From Klebsiella pneumoniae (GTDB taxonomy: Bacteria; Desulfobacterota; Binatia; UBA12015): a DNA stretch of 64,000 nt. Of this stretch, positions 1 through 9,403 are shown piece by piece. The stretch covers positions 1 to 64,000 of the forward strand of contig CAMBZJ010000017.1 of the NCBI GenBank assembly GCA_945872365.1, written 5' to 3'. The translations under genes were made by a program, and so were the position numbers. Position 1 is the stretch's first letter. Every line of letters begins with the position of its first letter. Under the pieces are notes generated by a model. That model was not told the DNA's origin and ran no database searches. It was given only the letters and a program-made list of their open reading frames with translations.

Positions 1-475
1 TGTAGACGCCGTCGAGTCCGTCGCCCTTGCCGGGTGACGAGGAGACGACCTGCACGGAGTGCGAGGCGTCGAGGGAGCCGAAACGGAAGTAGCCGAGCCC
101 GTCGGCCGTGGTCGAGCCGATGGTGACCCACTGGCACTGGTCGATGCAATAGCCCCAGATATCCTTGGCCGGGCAGCGTGGTGGGCAGACGTCGCGCCGC
201 TTGAGGTGTTGCTGGTAGGCCTGCAATTCGATGGTGGCGTTGCGCGTAGCGCAGTGGCCGCGCAACTCGTTCAGGTCGTTGCCGTGGGTCTTGATGGAGT
301 CGAGGAGCGGGATGCCGCCGGTCGGGCAACTGCACTGAGCGCGGGCGTCGAGCGGCGCGAAAGCGAGTGCAGCGAGAGCGACTGCGGCGAGGAGCCGGAG
401 CGGGGCTGGTCGACCCGCACGACGACGAGTCGAGCGTGCGGCAGGGAGCGGTGTCGTGCATTCTAGGGTCTTCAT
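1..475 (-). CDS. Secreted Cys-rich protein, C-terminus cut by window edge
   Basis: An open frame of 158 complete codons starts at the ATG at 475 and runs off position 1. The first ~46 residues form a signal peptide: a basic stretch, then an Ala/Leu-rich core ending in PLDARA. The mature part begins QCSC and carries Cys at residues 48, 50, 75, 97, 101, 110 and 114, so disulfide bonding in the periplasm or outside is likely. The visible end (about residues 122-145) looks like a beta-rich strand-turn pattern. The start overlaps the stop of the upstream TPR gene as ATGA, so the two are probably translationally coupled. I do not recognise the family and the C-terminus is unseen. Confidence 0.75.
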   Translation of the reverse strand, partial: MKTLECTTPLPAARSTRRRAGRPAPLRLLAAVALAALAFAPLDARAQCSCPTGGIPLLDSIKTHGNDLNELRGHCATRNATIELQAYQQHLKRRDVCPPRCPAKDIWGYCIDQCQWVTIGSTTADGLGYFRFGSLDASHSVQVVSSSPGKGDGLDGVY

Positions 476-1512
476 CGGGCGACTCCTTTGCGGTCGGCGA
501 CGAGGCTGATCACCAGGTCGGCGTCGGCGCGGGCGTTTCGATCGAGAGCGCGCAGCAGGAAGGGCAGGGGCCCTTCGCTCCAGTCGGGCCGCGCGACGAA
601 GAGCGCTGCGAGGCGCGCGACGAAGGCGCGTGGCGCAAGGCGCAGGTCGGCGAGCGAGGGTGCGTTGCCGGGCAGGCTGGCCGGTCCGGTGGCGGAAGCG
701 GGCAGTCGTCGCAGCCGCAGGATGGTCTGGCGCGCGGACGACGGCTTGCCGGCATCGATCTGGGCGATGGCGATGGCGAGCTCGACGTCGTCGGCGAAGG
801 AGGAATGGCGCACCACCCGGCGCAGGCCGCGCAACTCGTGCTGCGCGCGCCGGGGCTCGCCGGCGGCCGTCCAGGCGCGTGCGAGGCTCCAGGTCGCGGC
901 CACGCGCAGCACGGGATCCGTCGCGTTTCGCGCGACTGCGGCGAGCGGCGTGATCGCGCCGGCGGTGTCGCCTTGGACGAGGCCGGCCCATGCGGCTCCG
1001 ATCGCGGCGAGGTCGTGGGCGGCGGTTTCGTCGCCGGACCGCGCGGCGCCCGCGAAGGCGGCTCGGGCGGTGACGGGATCACCCGAGGCGAGGGCGAGCC
1101 AGGCGCGCGCCAGCGCGAGTCCGTCGCTCGCGGCCAGCGCGCCGCTGCCGGCGACCTGGGGAAGCGCGAGTGCGCGCTCGGCCGCCTCCCGGTGGCCGGT
1201 GGTGAACTCGAGCGCGGCGAGCAGCATTGCGGATTCGACCCCGCGCGCGGAGGTCGGCTCCAGCGCGCATGCCGCGAGGAGCGAGGCCCGGGCCCGGGCC
1301 GAATCACCGGCGGCGAGCGCGTAGCGCGCGCGCCGCAGGAGCAGGCCCGGCGACGGCCGGTCGTCGGCAAGGCCGGGTGTCGAATGCGCCAGCACGGCGG
1401 CGGCGACCAGTCCGAGGAGGAAGCGCCGCGGACGGCGGCGTTTCCTCCTCGGGCCCGCGCCGGAGCGAGCGGCGGGAGGGCGTGGACGGACGTGGATGCA
1501 GGAATCACGCAT
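472..1512 (-). CDS. Exported TPR-like repeat protein
   Basis: 346 residues from the ATG at 1512; another in-frame ATG lies at 1524. An Arg-rich N-terminus is followed by a hydrophobic core at residues 31-42 and a likely cleavage after GLA near 49, so the protein should be exported. The rest is almost entirely Ala/Arg-rich helix with a repeating pattern of small residues typical of tetratricopeptide repeats (for example LLRRARYALAAGDSARARAS near residue 60). Such repeats usually mediate protein-protein contacts; no enzymatic motif is visible. It sits directly upstream of the Cys-rich secreted gene and overlaps it by 4 nt, so the pair probably works together. The repeat assignment is from pattern only. 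Confidence 0.75.
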   Translation of the reverse strand: MRDSCIHVRPRPPAARSGAGPRRKRRRPRRFLLGLVAAAVLAHSTPGLADDRPSPGLLLRRARYALAAGDSARARASLLAACALEPTSARGVESAMLLAALEFTTGHREAAERALALPQVAGSGALAASDGLALARAWLALASGDPVTARAAFAGAARSGDETAAHDLAAIGAAWAGLVQGDTAGAITPLAAVARNATDPVLRVAATWSLARAWTAAGEPRRAQHELRGLRRVVRHSSFADDVELAIAIAQIDAGKPSSARQTILRLRRLPASATGPASLPGNAPSLADLRLAPRAFVARLAALFVARPDWSEGPLPFLLRALDRNARADADLVISLVADRKGVAR

Positions 1513-1929
1513 GCGAACCTCCATCGTCCCGGAGCCGGTGGGAACGGGGCCGGGAAGGGATCGGGCCGCACCGGGGAGCACGACCGGAGAGGTGCGGCCG
1601 GGGAGCCGCGGGGCAGGTCCGAAGCACGGCCCGTGCCGAAGGGGCGAGGCGTGTCGACGCGGTTCGACGGACGTCGCCGGTGGTCGTGTGCTTCTGGTGG
1701 AAACCTCCCGCTGCAACGCGTGAAAGACCTTGCTTCGCGCGACCGCGCCGGTCGGAGCCATGGATCGCGCTGCGCGGGCCGGACGTCGCGCGTGCTGCTC
1801 GGCGCGATGCAGCCCGGGCAAGGCGGCGGGTCGTGCGCTCGCATGCCGCGGGCCACGTGATAATCTCCGGCGCGCGTCGCCACGACCCGCCTTCTTGCGA
1901 GCCGGGCTCGCGCGAGGACGAACGAGCGC
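1513..1929. other. Divergent intergenic region, ~417 bp
   Basis: This separates the minus-strand TPR gene from the plus-strand helicase gene and must carry promoters for both. A TGATAATCT stretch near 1857-1865 could be an extended -10 element for the helicase gene, but I see no matching -35. No convincing small gene is present; the open frames crossing it are GC-driven. Confidence 0.4.
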
Positions 1930-4815
1930 ATGGACGAATCGGCCGATCACGGTGGGGCCGGGGCCGCGGCCTCGCGCGAGGTCCTCGCCGCCTCGCTCGC
2001 CCGAGCGACGCTGCCCGACGCCGCGGCCTGCGCCGCACTGACCGACGCGCTCGGTCCGTTCGCGGTGGTCGACCTGGAGACGACCGGGCTCGACCCGGCC
2101 CGGGCGAGGGTGATCGAGGTCGGCGCCGTCATCGTTCGCCCCGGTTCCCCGGCGGGGCTCTTCCACCGCTTCGTCGATCCGCGCGAGCCGCTCCCGGCGT
2201 TTGCGAGCCGGCTCACCGGTTTGCGCGATCGCGACCTCGTGGGCGCTCCGACCTGGGATCGCGCCTCGCGCGAACTCGCGCGCGAAATCGGCGGGATGGC
2301 GGTGGTCGCTCACAACGCAGGCTTCGAGCGCGGTTTCCTGGGCGGCATCCTGCCCGCGGGGACGCCGTTTCTCGACAGCCTGGAACTCGCCTGCGTCCTG
2401 CGCCCGGAACTGCCGAGTCACAGTCTGGAATCGCTCGCGCGGGGCTTCTTTGGGCGGGTCGAGCGACATCGCGCGCTCGACGACGCGATCGACACGCTGG
2501 CCCTGCTCGACCTGTTTCAGCGGGAGGTCTCGCTCGGCCAGCACGAGAGCCTCGTGCGAGTCAGTGGACGCGACCCGGACTGGACCTGGGCGGCCTGGTT
2601 GCGGCGCGCTGCGCGCTCGGGGGAAGGGGACTTCCGACTGCGTGCGCAGGGTCCGTCCCGGGGGACGAACGGGCCGGTCCGCGGCCGTGCGATGACGGCC
2701 GCGACCGAGACGGTCCCGGCAGCGTGGCTCACCCGCGACTTCGTGCGGACGCTGCTCGAAGACGAGGCGCGCTGGCGGCGTGTGTTCCCGGGCTACCGGG
2801 TGCGCGACGGACAGATCGATCTCGCCTGCGCGATCCTCGAAGCCTTCGGCTCGGATCGGGCCTTCGCGGCCGAGGCCGGTACGGGGATCGGCAAGACGCT
2901 CGCCTACGGACTCATCGCCCTGCTCCATGCCCTGCATCGCGGCGAGCGGGTGGTCGTGAGTTCGGCGAACCGCACCCTCCAGGAACGACTCGTCGAGGAG
3001 GAGTTACCGCGCATCGCAGCGGTGCTGGGCGTGGCGCCTCCGCCAGCTCTGGTCCTGCGCGGCCGTGCGAACTACGGCAGTCCACGCCGGATGCGGAATC
3101 TCGTGGCCGAACCCGATGCCTTCGGCCTCCCGCTCGCCCCGGCCTCGCGGGCCTACGTCGCGAGCTTCCTCGAGCGCTGCGCCGATCGCGACCTGCAGGG
3201 CTTCGGCGGCTGGCTCGGCAGCCGCGACCCGGCGCTGCGCGCCGCGCGCGAGCGGATCGCCTGCGATCTCGACTGCGACGAGGATCGCTGTCGGGCCGGT
3301 GAGGACGGCCCATGCGCCTACCTGCAGCGGGTCGACGAGTTGCGCACGGCGGCGATCGTCTCGATCAACCACGCGCTCCTGCTGAAGTGGCCCCAGCGCT
3401 ATGGCCCGATCGATCGCCTGGTCATCGACGAGGCGCACGAACTCGCCAACGAGGCCGACCGTTCGTTCTCCGAGGAGGTCGCCGCGCGCGACTTCCGCGG
3501 CTGGTTGCGCCGCCTGGAAGGAAGCGCGGGTCGGGTCGGGATGATCGCGGCGCTCGCGATCGACGAGGGCGGGATCGAGACGGCGCGGCGGGCGGCCGGT
3601 CTCGCCGGGGAGAGTTCGGTCGCGATCGAAGAGGCGGGGCGCGCCCTGTCGCTGGTTGCGGCCTCGGGCGAAATCGCCGTGCCTCCCAACGCCGCGGTCG
3701 CCGACGAGCGCTGGGGGCCGGCGGGCGAGGCACTCGGCCGGCTCGCCCGGTCGGCCGGGCAACTCGGTGATGCCGTCGAGGAACTTCTCGTCCTGTACCG
3801 GCGTTGCCGCGGCGGCGACGCCGACGACACGCTCGCCTCGGAGGCCGCCGTGCTCGCCACGTCGGTGGGGGCCGCGGCCCGCGGGCTTCTCGGTGACGTC
3901 TTCGAGCAGTCGCGGCCCGACACCGTGTACTCGGTGCGCGCTCACCGGCGCGGCGACGGCCACGAGTGGTGGTTGCGGGCGACACCGCTCGAGACCGCGG
4001 CTCTCGTCCACGCGAAGCTGCTCGACCCGGCCCAGACGGTGGTCGCCGTGTCGGCGACCCTCGGCGTCGGTGGCGACCCCGGGCCGTCGCTGCAGAAGAT
4101 CGGCTGGCACGGCCTCGAGCGCGTGCGGCGCCTCCCCTCGCTGGTCGTGCCGTCGCCCTTCGACTTCCGGGAGCGTGCGGTCCTCGCGATGGTGCGCGGC
4201 GACGGCTGGCGGCGGGCGGGATTCGCGCAGCGCTGCGCCCATGCGACCGCCGACGTGGCCCGTCTTCTCGGCGGGCGGACGCTCGCGCTCTTCACCAGTC
4301 GCCAGCGACTCTCGGAGACCGCCGCCCGCCTGGCACCGATGCTCGCAGCCGACGGCATGGCGACCCTCGTCCACGATCGTCCCGGCGGAGCGGCGCGCCT
4401 GGTCGAGCAGTTCGCGGCCGATCCGCGGGCGGTGCTGCTCGGGACGCGCAGCCTCTGGCAGGGAGTCGACATCCCGGGCGAGGCCCTGTCCTGCGTCATC
4501 ATCGACAAGCTTCCCTTTCCGCGTCCGGAGGACCCGCTGCTGGTCGGCCGAAGCACGCGCCTGCGGGAGTCCGGCGGCGACCCGTTTCGAAGCCTCGCCC
4601 TCGAACCCGCCGTGATCGGGTTCAAGCAGATGTTCGGCCGGCTGATCCGCAGCGAGCAGGACCGGGGATTCGTCGTCGTTCTCGGCGCCGACCCCGCCAA
4701 GGGCTACATCGAGGATTTCGTCGGCTCCCTGCCGGGGCCGCCTCGGTTCCTCGCCGCGGACTGGCCGGAGATTCTCGAGGAGATGCGCTCGTTCTTCGCC
4801 GACCTCGAACGCTGA
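1930..4815 (+). CDS. dinG: DnaQ-like exonuclease fused to DinG-family helicase
   Basis: 961 residues. The N-terminal domain is a DEDDh 3'-5' exonuclease: VVDLETTGLD places the catalytic Asp/Glu at 48/50, followed by VAHNAGFERGF and HRALDDAIDTLAL. The C-terminal two thirds is an XPD/DinG superfamily-2 helicase. Walker A (AGTGIGKT) is at 316-323, the DEAH box at 500-503, and four Cys at 445, 449, 454 and 462 fit the Fe-S cluster insert. Motif VI-like sequence appears near the end (FKQMFGRLIRSEQDRG). E. coli DinG lacks the exonuclease, whereas Bacillus-type DinG carries it but usually lacks the cluster cysteines; here both are present. It is probably a 5'-3' DNA (or R-loop) helicase-nuclease in repair. 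Confidence 0.93.
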   Translation: MDESADHGGAGAAASREVLAASLARATLPDAAACAALTDALGPFAVVDLETTGLDPARARVIEVGAVIVRPGSPAGLFHRFVDPREPLPAFASRLTGLRDRDLVGAPTWDRASRELAREIGGMAVVAHNAGFERGFLGGILPAGTPFLDSLELACVLRPELPSHSLESLARGFFGRVERHRALDDAIDTLALLDLFQREVSLGQHESLVRVSGRDPDWTWAAWLRRAARSGEGDFRLRAQGPSRGTNGPVRGRAMTAATETVPAAWLTRDFVRTLLEDEARWRRVFPGYRVRDGQIDLACAILEAFGSDRAFAAEAGTGIGKTLAYGLIALLHALHRGERVVVSSANRTLQERLVEEELPRIAAVLGVAPPPALVLRGRANYGSPRRMRNLVAEPDAFGLPLAPASRAYVASFLERCADRDLQGFGGWLGSRDPALRAARERIACDLDCDEDRCRAGEDGPCAYLQRVDELRTAAIVSINHALLLKWPQRYGPIDRLVIDEAHELANEADRSFSEEVAARDFRGWLRRLEGSAGRVGMIAALAIDEGGIETARRAAGLAGESSVAIEEAGRALSLVAASGEIAVPPNAAVADERWGPAGEALGRLARSAGQLGDAVEELLVLYRRCRGGDADDTLASEAAVLATSVGAAARGLLGDVFEQSRPDTVYSVRAHRRGDGHEWWLRATPLETAALVHAKLLDPAQTVVAVSATLGVGGDPGPSLQKIGWHGLERVRRLPSLVVPSPFDFRERAVLAMVRGDGWRRAGFAQRCAHATADVARLLGGRTLALFTSRQRLSETAARLAPMLAADGMATLVHDRPGGAARLVEQFAADPRAVLLGTRSLWQGVDIPGEALSCVIIDKLPFPRPEDPLLVGRSTRLRESGGDPFRSLALEPAVIGFKQMFGRLIRSEQDRGFVVVLGADPAKGYIEDFVGSLPGPPRFLAADWPEILEEMRSFFADLER

Positions 4816-4840
4816 ACGGCCGACTTCCGCTATGCCGCGC

Positions 4841-6310
4841 TCAATCCCCCGTGCCGCCGGTGCCGGGGCCGCCGCGACGGGCGGCGAGGCCCAGGTCGAG
4901 CAGTTTCTTGCGCAGCGTGTTGCGGTTGATGCCGAGGATCTGGGCCGCCCGCAGTTGGTTGCCGCCGGTCTTCTCCAGCGTGACCTCGAGCAGGGGCCGC
5001 TCGAATTCCGAGAGCAGGTTGGCGTGGAGGTCGACCGGATCGATCGACCCCAGCGACGAGAAGACCTCGCGCGCGCGTGCCCGTACCGCTTCGGGAAGCG
5101 AGCGGCCGCCGGAGGGGGGCAGCGACGTCGAGGGAGACAGGGCGAGATCGCCCGCCATGAGCGTGCGGCCCGGTGCCACGACGGCCGCGCGTACCAGGGT
5201 GTTCTCGAGCTCGCGCACGTGGCCGGGCCAGGAGTGCCGGGCGAGGATCTGCTCCGCCTCCGGAGACACCCCGACGACCTCCGTGCCGAACTCGCGGTGG
5301 ATCTTGGCGATGAAGTGCTGAACCAGTTCGGGGATGTCGGCCGGCCGCTCGCGCAGCGGCGGCAACTGGATCGGCACCACGTTCAGGCGGAAGTACAGGT
5401 CCTCGCGGAAGCGACCTGAGCGGGATGCGCGCGCGAGATCCTGGTTGGTGGCTGCGATGACCCGGACGTCGGTGCGCAGGGTCTCGCGGCCGCCGACACG
5501 GTTGTACTCCCGCTCCTGGAGGACGCGCAGGAGTTTCGCCTGCAGCTCGAGGGGCATGTCGCCGATCTCGTCGAGGAAGAGCGTGCCGCCGGCGGCCTGC
5601 TCGAACTTGCCAAGCCTTCGCTCGACGGCGCCGGTAAAGGCGCCGCGCTCGTAGCCGAAGAGTTCGCTCTCGAGGAGGTCGCGTGGGATGGCAGAGCAGT
5701 TGATGGCGACGAAAGGGCCCTGCCAGCGTGGCGAATGGAAGTGGACCGCCTTCGCGATGAGCTCTTTGCCGGTGCCGCTCTCGCCCTGCACCAGCACGGT
5801 GGCGTCGTTCTTCGCGACGCGCCCGACCAGCTTGTAGATCGACTGCATCGCCGGCGACTGGCCGATCAGGTCGATCCCGCCCTCGGTGCGTCGCCGCAGT
5901 TCCCGGGTGAGGTGGTCGACGTTGGAGTTCAGGCGGCGGGTCTCGATCGCGCGCTCGACGAGCAGGCGGACGACTTCGAGGTCGAAGGGCTTGGTCAGGT
6001 AGTCGTAGGCGCCGCGCTTCATCGCCTCGACCGCGTTCGACATGGTCGCTTGCGCGGTCATGATGACGATCGTCGTGCGACATCCATCGGCGCGTGCGCG
6101 CGTCACCACCTCGAGGCCGCTCGGCTCGGGCATCCGGATGTCGACGAAGGCGATGTCGATATCGCCGCCGGCGAGGGCGGTGAGCGCCTCCTCTCCACCG
6201 GTCGCCTCCACGACCTCGTGGCCCTCCGCGCGGAGCGCCTCGCCGAGCACCCAGCGGATCGAGCGCTCGTCGTCGACGACGAGAATGCGGGCGGGGACGG
6301 GCTCAGGCAT
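4841..6310 (-). CDS. ntrC: NtrC-family sigma-54 response regulator
   Basis: 489 residues from the ATG at 6310; a GTG at 6319 is a weaker alternative. The receiver domain (1-120) has acidic pocket D13/D14 and phosphoacceptor D57 (FVDIRMP). The AAA+ sigma-54 interaction domain has Walker A GESGTGKE near 176-183, and the sigma-54 contact loop GAFTGA at 223-228 is intact. A Fis-type helix-turn-helix closes the protein (GGNQLRAAQILGINRNTLRK). It therefore activates sigma-54 promoters by ATP-driven remodelling once phosphorylated. It overlaps ntrB by 8 nt and pairs with it as a two-component system, classically for nitrogen control. No glnA is nearby, so the exact regulon is inferred from similarity to NtrC only. 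Confidence 0.95.
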   Translation of the reverse strand: MPEPVPARILVVDDERSIRWVLGEALRAEGHEVVEATGGEEALTALAGGDIDIAFVDIRMPEPSGLEVVTRARADGCRTTIVIMTAQATMSNAVEAMKRGAYDYLTKPFDLEVVRLLVERAIETRRLNSNVDHLTRELRRRTEGGIDLIGQSPAMQSIYKLVGRVAKNDATVLVQGESGTGKELIAKAVHFHSPRWQGPFVAINCSAIPRDLLESELFGYERGAFTGAVERRLGKFEQAAGGTLFLDEIGDMPLELQAKLLRVLQEREYNRVGGRETLRTDVRVIAATNQDLARASRSGRFREDLYFRLNVVPIQLPPLRERPADIPELVQHFIAKIHREFGTEVVGVSPEAEQILARHSWPGHVRELENTLVRAAVVAPGRTLMAGDLALSPSTSLPPSGGRSLPEAVRARAREVFSSLGSIDPVDLHANLLSEFERPLLEVTLEKTGGNQLRAAQILGINRNTLRKKLLDLGLAARRGGPGTGGTGD

Positions 6311-7409
6311 GGGCGGCACTCCGGTCGACGGGCAGGGTCATCGTGAAGGTGGCCCCATGCCCGGGCTCGCTCTGCAGACGGAGGACCCCGCCGTGCTCCG
6401 CCACGATGCGTTGCGAGATGGCGAGTCCAAGGCCGGTGCCCTCGCTCTTCGTCGTGAAGAACGGCGCGAAGACCCGGGACTGGTTTTCCTGCGAGATGCC
6501 GGGCCCCTGGTCGCTCACGTCGATCGAGAGGAATTGCTCGCGGCCGTTCGAGTCGGAGACGTAGAAGGACGTCTCCATGCGGGTGCTGACCGTTACCTGT
6601 CCGCCCGGGGGCGACACTTCGACGGCGTTGCGGACGAGGTTCAGGAGGACCTGGGTCAGCCGGCCGCGGTCGCCGCGCACGCACGGCAGGCTCGGGTCGA
6701 AACGGCGCAGGAACTGCACGCGGCGCTCGTCGCCCGTACCTTCGATCGCAAGCACCTGTTCGACGATCTCGTGCATGTTGACGCGCGACTTGTCGAGACG
6801 TGCGGGCCCGGTCAGGTCGAGCAGCTGGGTGAGCAGGCCGTTCAGCCGGTCGATCTCGCCGAGGATGATCTGGGTGCACTCGCGTCGACGATTCTCGTCG
6901 GCGTTGCGGGTGGCCAGCAACTGCGCGGCGCCACGCATGCCGGAGAGCGGGTTCTTGATCTCGTGGGCGAGGCCGGCGAGCAGGATCTCGAGCTGGCCGA
7001 GTCGCTCGGCCTCGCGGTTGCGCGATTCGAGCTCGCGCTCGTAGCTGCGATCATGGAGGGTGATCAGGCTGCCGACGTGGGTGCCGACGGCGTCGGTCAT
7101 CATGGTTGCGGCGGCCCTGAGCGGACGCTCGCGTCCGAAGCGGCCGGTCAGCGTCGCGTCGACCTGCACGTTGCGAACCCCGGAGGTGCCGGTCGCCTCG
7201 AGGAGATCGTCGAGCCATCGATTGCCCCGCAGCACCTCGTTCGCCCGGTGCCCGGTCGCCTTCTCGATCGAGAGGCCGGTCAGGAGGGCGGCCGATTCGT
7301 TCATGAAGCCGATGCGTCCCTCGCTATCGAGCACGAGGAGGCCGTCGTCGAGGCTCTCCAGCACGTTGACCCAGTGCTCGGCGAGGAAGCGGTTTTCTGC
7401 TTGTTTCAT
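6303..7409 (-). CDS. ntrB: NtrB-type PAS sensor histidine kinase
   Basis: 368 residues from the ATG at 7409. There is no membrane segment, so this is a cytoplasmic kinase. An N-terminal PAS domain (about 8-120) begins NVLESLDDGLLVLDSEGRIG. The H-box GLAHEIKNPLSGMRGA places the phosphorylated His at 149. The N box (LLNLVRNAVE), G1 (DQGPGI) and G2 (GTGLGLAIS) follow in order, giving a complete HATPase domain. This is the canonical NtrB arrangement. It phosphorylates the NtrC encoded immediately downstream, and the 8-nt overlap fixes stoichiometry. I see no strong Shine-Dalgarno before the ATG. A sigma-54 type -24/-12 promoter upstream was looked for and not found. Confidence 0.93.
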   Translation of the reverse strand: MKQAENRFLAEHWVNVLESLDDGLLVLDSEGRIGFMNESAALLTGLSIEKATGHRANEVLRGNRWLDDLLEATGTSGVRNVQVDATLTGRFGRERPLRAAATMMTDAVGTHVGSLITLHDRSYERELESRNREAERLGQLEILLAGLAHEIKNPLSGMRGAAQLLATRNADENRRRECTQIILGEIDRLNGLLTQLLDLTGPARLDKSRVNMHEIVEQVLAIEGTGDERRVQFLRRFDPSLPCVRGDRGRLTQVLLNLVRNAVEVSPPGGQVTVSTRMETSFYVSDSNGREQFLSIDVSDQGPGISQENQSRVFAPFFTTKSEGTGLGLAISQRIVAEHGGVLRLQSEPGHGATFTMTLPVDRSAAHA

Positions 7410-7585
7410 GGGCAAGTGCTCACGATTTAAGCACAGATGTTCCCTTGCGCGATGCGAGCAGCGTTTTCTGCAGGGGTTCGCGCCGTTTGCCTCACGCTTA
7501 GCAAGTCCCTGCCCAGACCGGCGCGGGGGAGGGCGGGCTCGGCGGGCGTTTGACCCGGGTCCGCGGGGTAAGGAAAAACCGACGC

Positions 7586-8827
7586 ATGATCTCCGTCGCC
7601 GAAGCTCTCGATCTCGTTCTCGGTCGGGTCCGCCCCGGGCCCGCCGAGGAAGTCGGCCTCGACCAGGCCGTAGGCCGGGTGCTCGCCGCCGATGCGGTCG
7701 CCGGGCTCGCCTTGCCGCCGTTCGCCAACTCCCAGATGGACGGGTTCGCCGTTCGGGCCGAAGACCTCGCGGGCGCAACGGCAGAGCGCCCAGTGGCTCT
7801 CCGCGTGGTGGGTACCGTCGCGGCGGGCTCGGTCGCCGCCACGCGAGTGGAGCCGCGGACGGCGATGCGGATCATGACCGGCGCACCAATCCCCGGCGGG
7901 GCCGACGCGGTGGTGCGCCAGGAGGACACGGCGAGCGAGGGCGACCGGGTCGAGGTGCGCGTGTCGGTCCGTCCGGGGGAATTCGTCCGTCCCGTCGGGG
8001 AGGATGTCGCCGAGGGCGAGACGGTGTTGCCGCGGGGACGAGTCCTCGGTGCGGCCGACGTCGGACTTCTCGCGGCCCTCGGGCGCGCGATCGTTCCGGT
8101 CGCCGCGCGCCCCCGCGTCGCCGTGCTTTCGACCGGCGACGAGGTCGTACCCCCCGGCCAGCCGCTTCCGCCGGGATGCATCTACAACTCGAACGCCTGG
8201 GCGCTCGCGGCGGCTTGTCGCGAGATCGGCGCCGAGGCCGTGGTCCTGCCGATCGCACGCGACGACCGTGCGGCGTTGCGACGCTCGATCGCCGAGGCGG
8301 CGGCCTTCGACGTCGCGCTTTCGATCGGCGGCGTCTCGGTGGGCGACTTCGACCACGTCAAGAGCGTGATGGACGAGATCGGCCTCGAACGACTGTTCTG
8401 GCGTATTGCCCAGAAGCCGGGCAAGCCGCTCACCTTCGCCGAGCGCGACGGGCGACTCTTCTTCGGACTGCCCGGCAACCCGGTCTCGGCGCTGGTCTGC
8501 TTCGACCTCTACGTCGCGCCCGCGCTGCGCAGCCAGCTCGGCATGTCGACCCCGTTTCCCGCCGCTGTCGAGGCGGTCCTTGCCTGCGACGTGAATACGT
8601 CGCGCGACCTGACCGAGTTCGTGCGCTGCGCGCTCGACTTCGAGGACGGCCGCTGGACGGCGCGTCCGACCGCAAACCAGAGCTCGGGAGCCCTGCGTTC
8701 GCTCGCGCGCGCCGATGCGCTGGTCGTGTCGCCGCCCGGCACCGACCGACTGCGCGCCGGTTCGACCGCGCGTGCCCTGCTGCTCGGTGCGGTGCGTCCG
8801 CTGTCCGCGACGCGCCCGTTCGACTGA
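7586..8827 (+). CDS. moeA: Molybdopterin molybdenumtransferase MoeA
   Basis: 413 residues, the normal MoeA length. The start ATG at 7586 lies after an AAGGAA ribosome site. Domain order is as in MoeA: the N-terminal region with the PPFANSQMDGFAVRAEDL signature near 44-63, the MoCF/MogA-like domain with RVAVLSTGDEVV, SIGGVSVGDFDHVK and GLPGNPVSALVCF, then a beta-barrel C-terminal domain. The enzyme inserts molybdate into adenylylated molybdopterin to make the molybdenum cofactor. No other Moco gene is in the window. It converges with the small FmdB-like zinc-ribbon gene (12-nt gap). FmdB-type proteins were first named beside molybdenum formylmethanofuran dehydrogenase genes, but that adjacency may be chance. 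Confidence 0.95.
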   Translation: MISVAEALDLVLGRVRPGPAEEVGLDQAVGRVLAADAVAGLALPPFANSQMDGFAVRAEDLAGATAERPVALRVVGTVAAGSVAATRVEPRTAMRIMTGAPIPGGADAVVRQEDTASEGDRVEVRVSVRPGEFVRPVGEDVAEGETVLPRGRVLGAADVGLLAALGRAIVPVAARPRVAVLSTGDEVVPPGQPLPPGCIYNSNAWALAAACREIGAEAVVLPIARDDRAALRRSIAEAAAFDVALSIGGVSVGDFDHVKSVMDEIGLERLFWRIAQKPGKPLTFAERDGRLFFGLPGNPVSALVCFDLYVAPALRSQLGMSTPFPAAVEAVLACDVNTSRDLTEFVRCALDFEDGRWTARPTANQSSGALRSLARADALVVSPPGTDRLRAGSTARALLLGAVRPLSATRPFD

Positions 8828-8839
8828 GCGGGCGATCCC

Positions 8840-9220
8840 TCAGTCGAAGCCGTCGCCGCCTGGCCCGCCGGACCCGCCCGCGCCCGGATCGTCACCCGGA
8901 TCCTCGCCGGACTCGATCGAGTCGACCATCTCGTCGAAGTCGGCCCCCCCGACCTCGTCGCCCATCTCCTTGCCCATTCGACGCATCCACCGGGCGACGC
9001 TGCGCGGGTCGTTCTCGTCGACGCTGCCGAACGACGACGGGTCGGCCATGGAGTCGAGTCGGCTCTCCTCCGAGCGCGGCATGGCGAAGCGCGACATGAG
9101 ACGGTCGAGTCTGCAGCCGCCGCAGTGCTGGCATACCTCGTCGACCTTCTCGCTCACCCGCAAGGTGAGGATCTGGGAGCGGCGTCGGCAGTCCCGGCAA
9201 CGGTACTCGTAGATCGGCAT
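8840..9220 (-). CDS. FmdB-family zinc-ribbon protein
   Basis: 126 residues from the ATG at 9220. It opens MPIYEYRC, the hallmark of the FmdB/CxxC regulatory-like family. Zinc-ribbon cysteines are at 8, 11, 30 and 33, with an extra Cys at 36. The rest is acidic and disordered and ends in a Gly/Asp-rich tail (GAGGSGGPGGDGFD). Family members are called putative regulators but no biochemical role is firmly established. The gene is convergent with moeA and is probably monocistronic. The family assignment is firm; the function is unknown. Confidence 0.9.
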   Translation of the reverse strand: MPIYEYRCRDCRRRSQILTLRVSEKVDEVCQHCGGCRLDRLMSRFAMPRSEESRLDSMADPSSFGSVDENDPRSVARWMRRMGKEMGDEVGGADFDEMVDSIESGEDPGDDPGAGGSGGPGGDGFD

Positions 9221-9403
9221 GGTCGGCCCCTCGGCAACGCTTCGGCACCCGGTCCGGCGGATCGGGCAGTATTCTCTTCCTAGCGCGCCGCGCGCAGCAT
9301 CGACAAGCACCGGGGCGGGTTGCAGGCCGACGGTGATTTCCGTTCAAGGGCCGGGGCGAAAGCGGCCGTGACGCGAAATCGCGGGACGGGAAGGGAGTCG
9401 AGC

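Noticed and set aside
472-2937. 821-codon minus-strand open frame covering the TPR gene and the start of dinG
   Set aside because: Only its C-terminal 346 codons have protein-like composition and a signal peptide. The upstream part is antisense to the DnaQ domain and is a GC-driven extension.
7410-7585. Sigma-54 promoter for ntrBC
   Set aside because: I could not find a TGGCAC-N5-TTGC type -24/-12 element on the minus strand.
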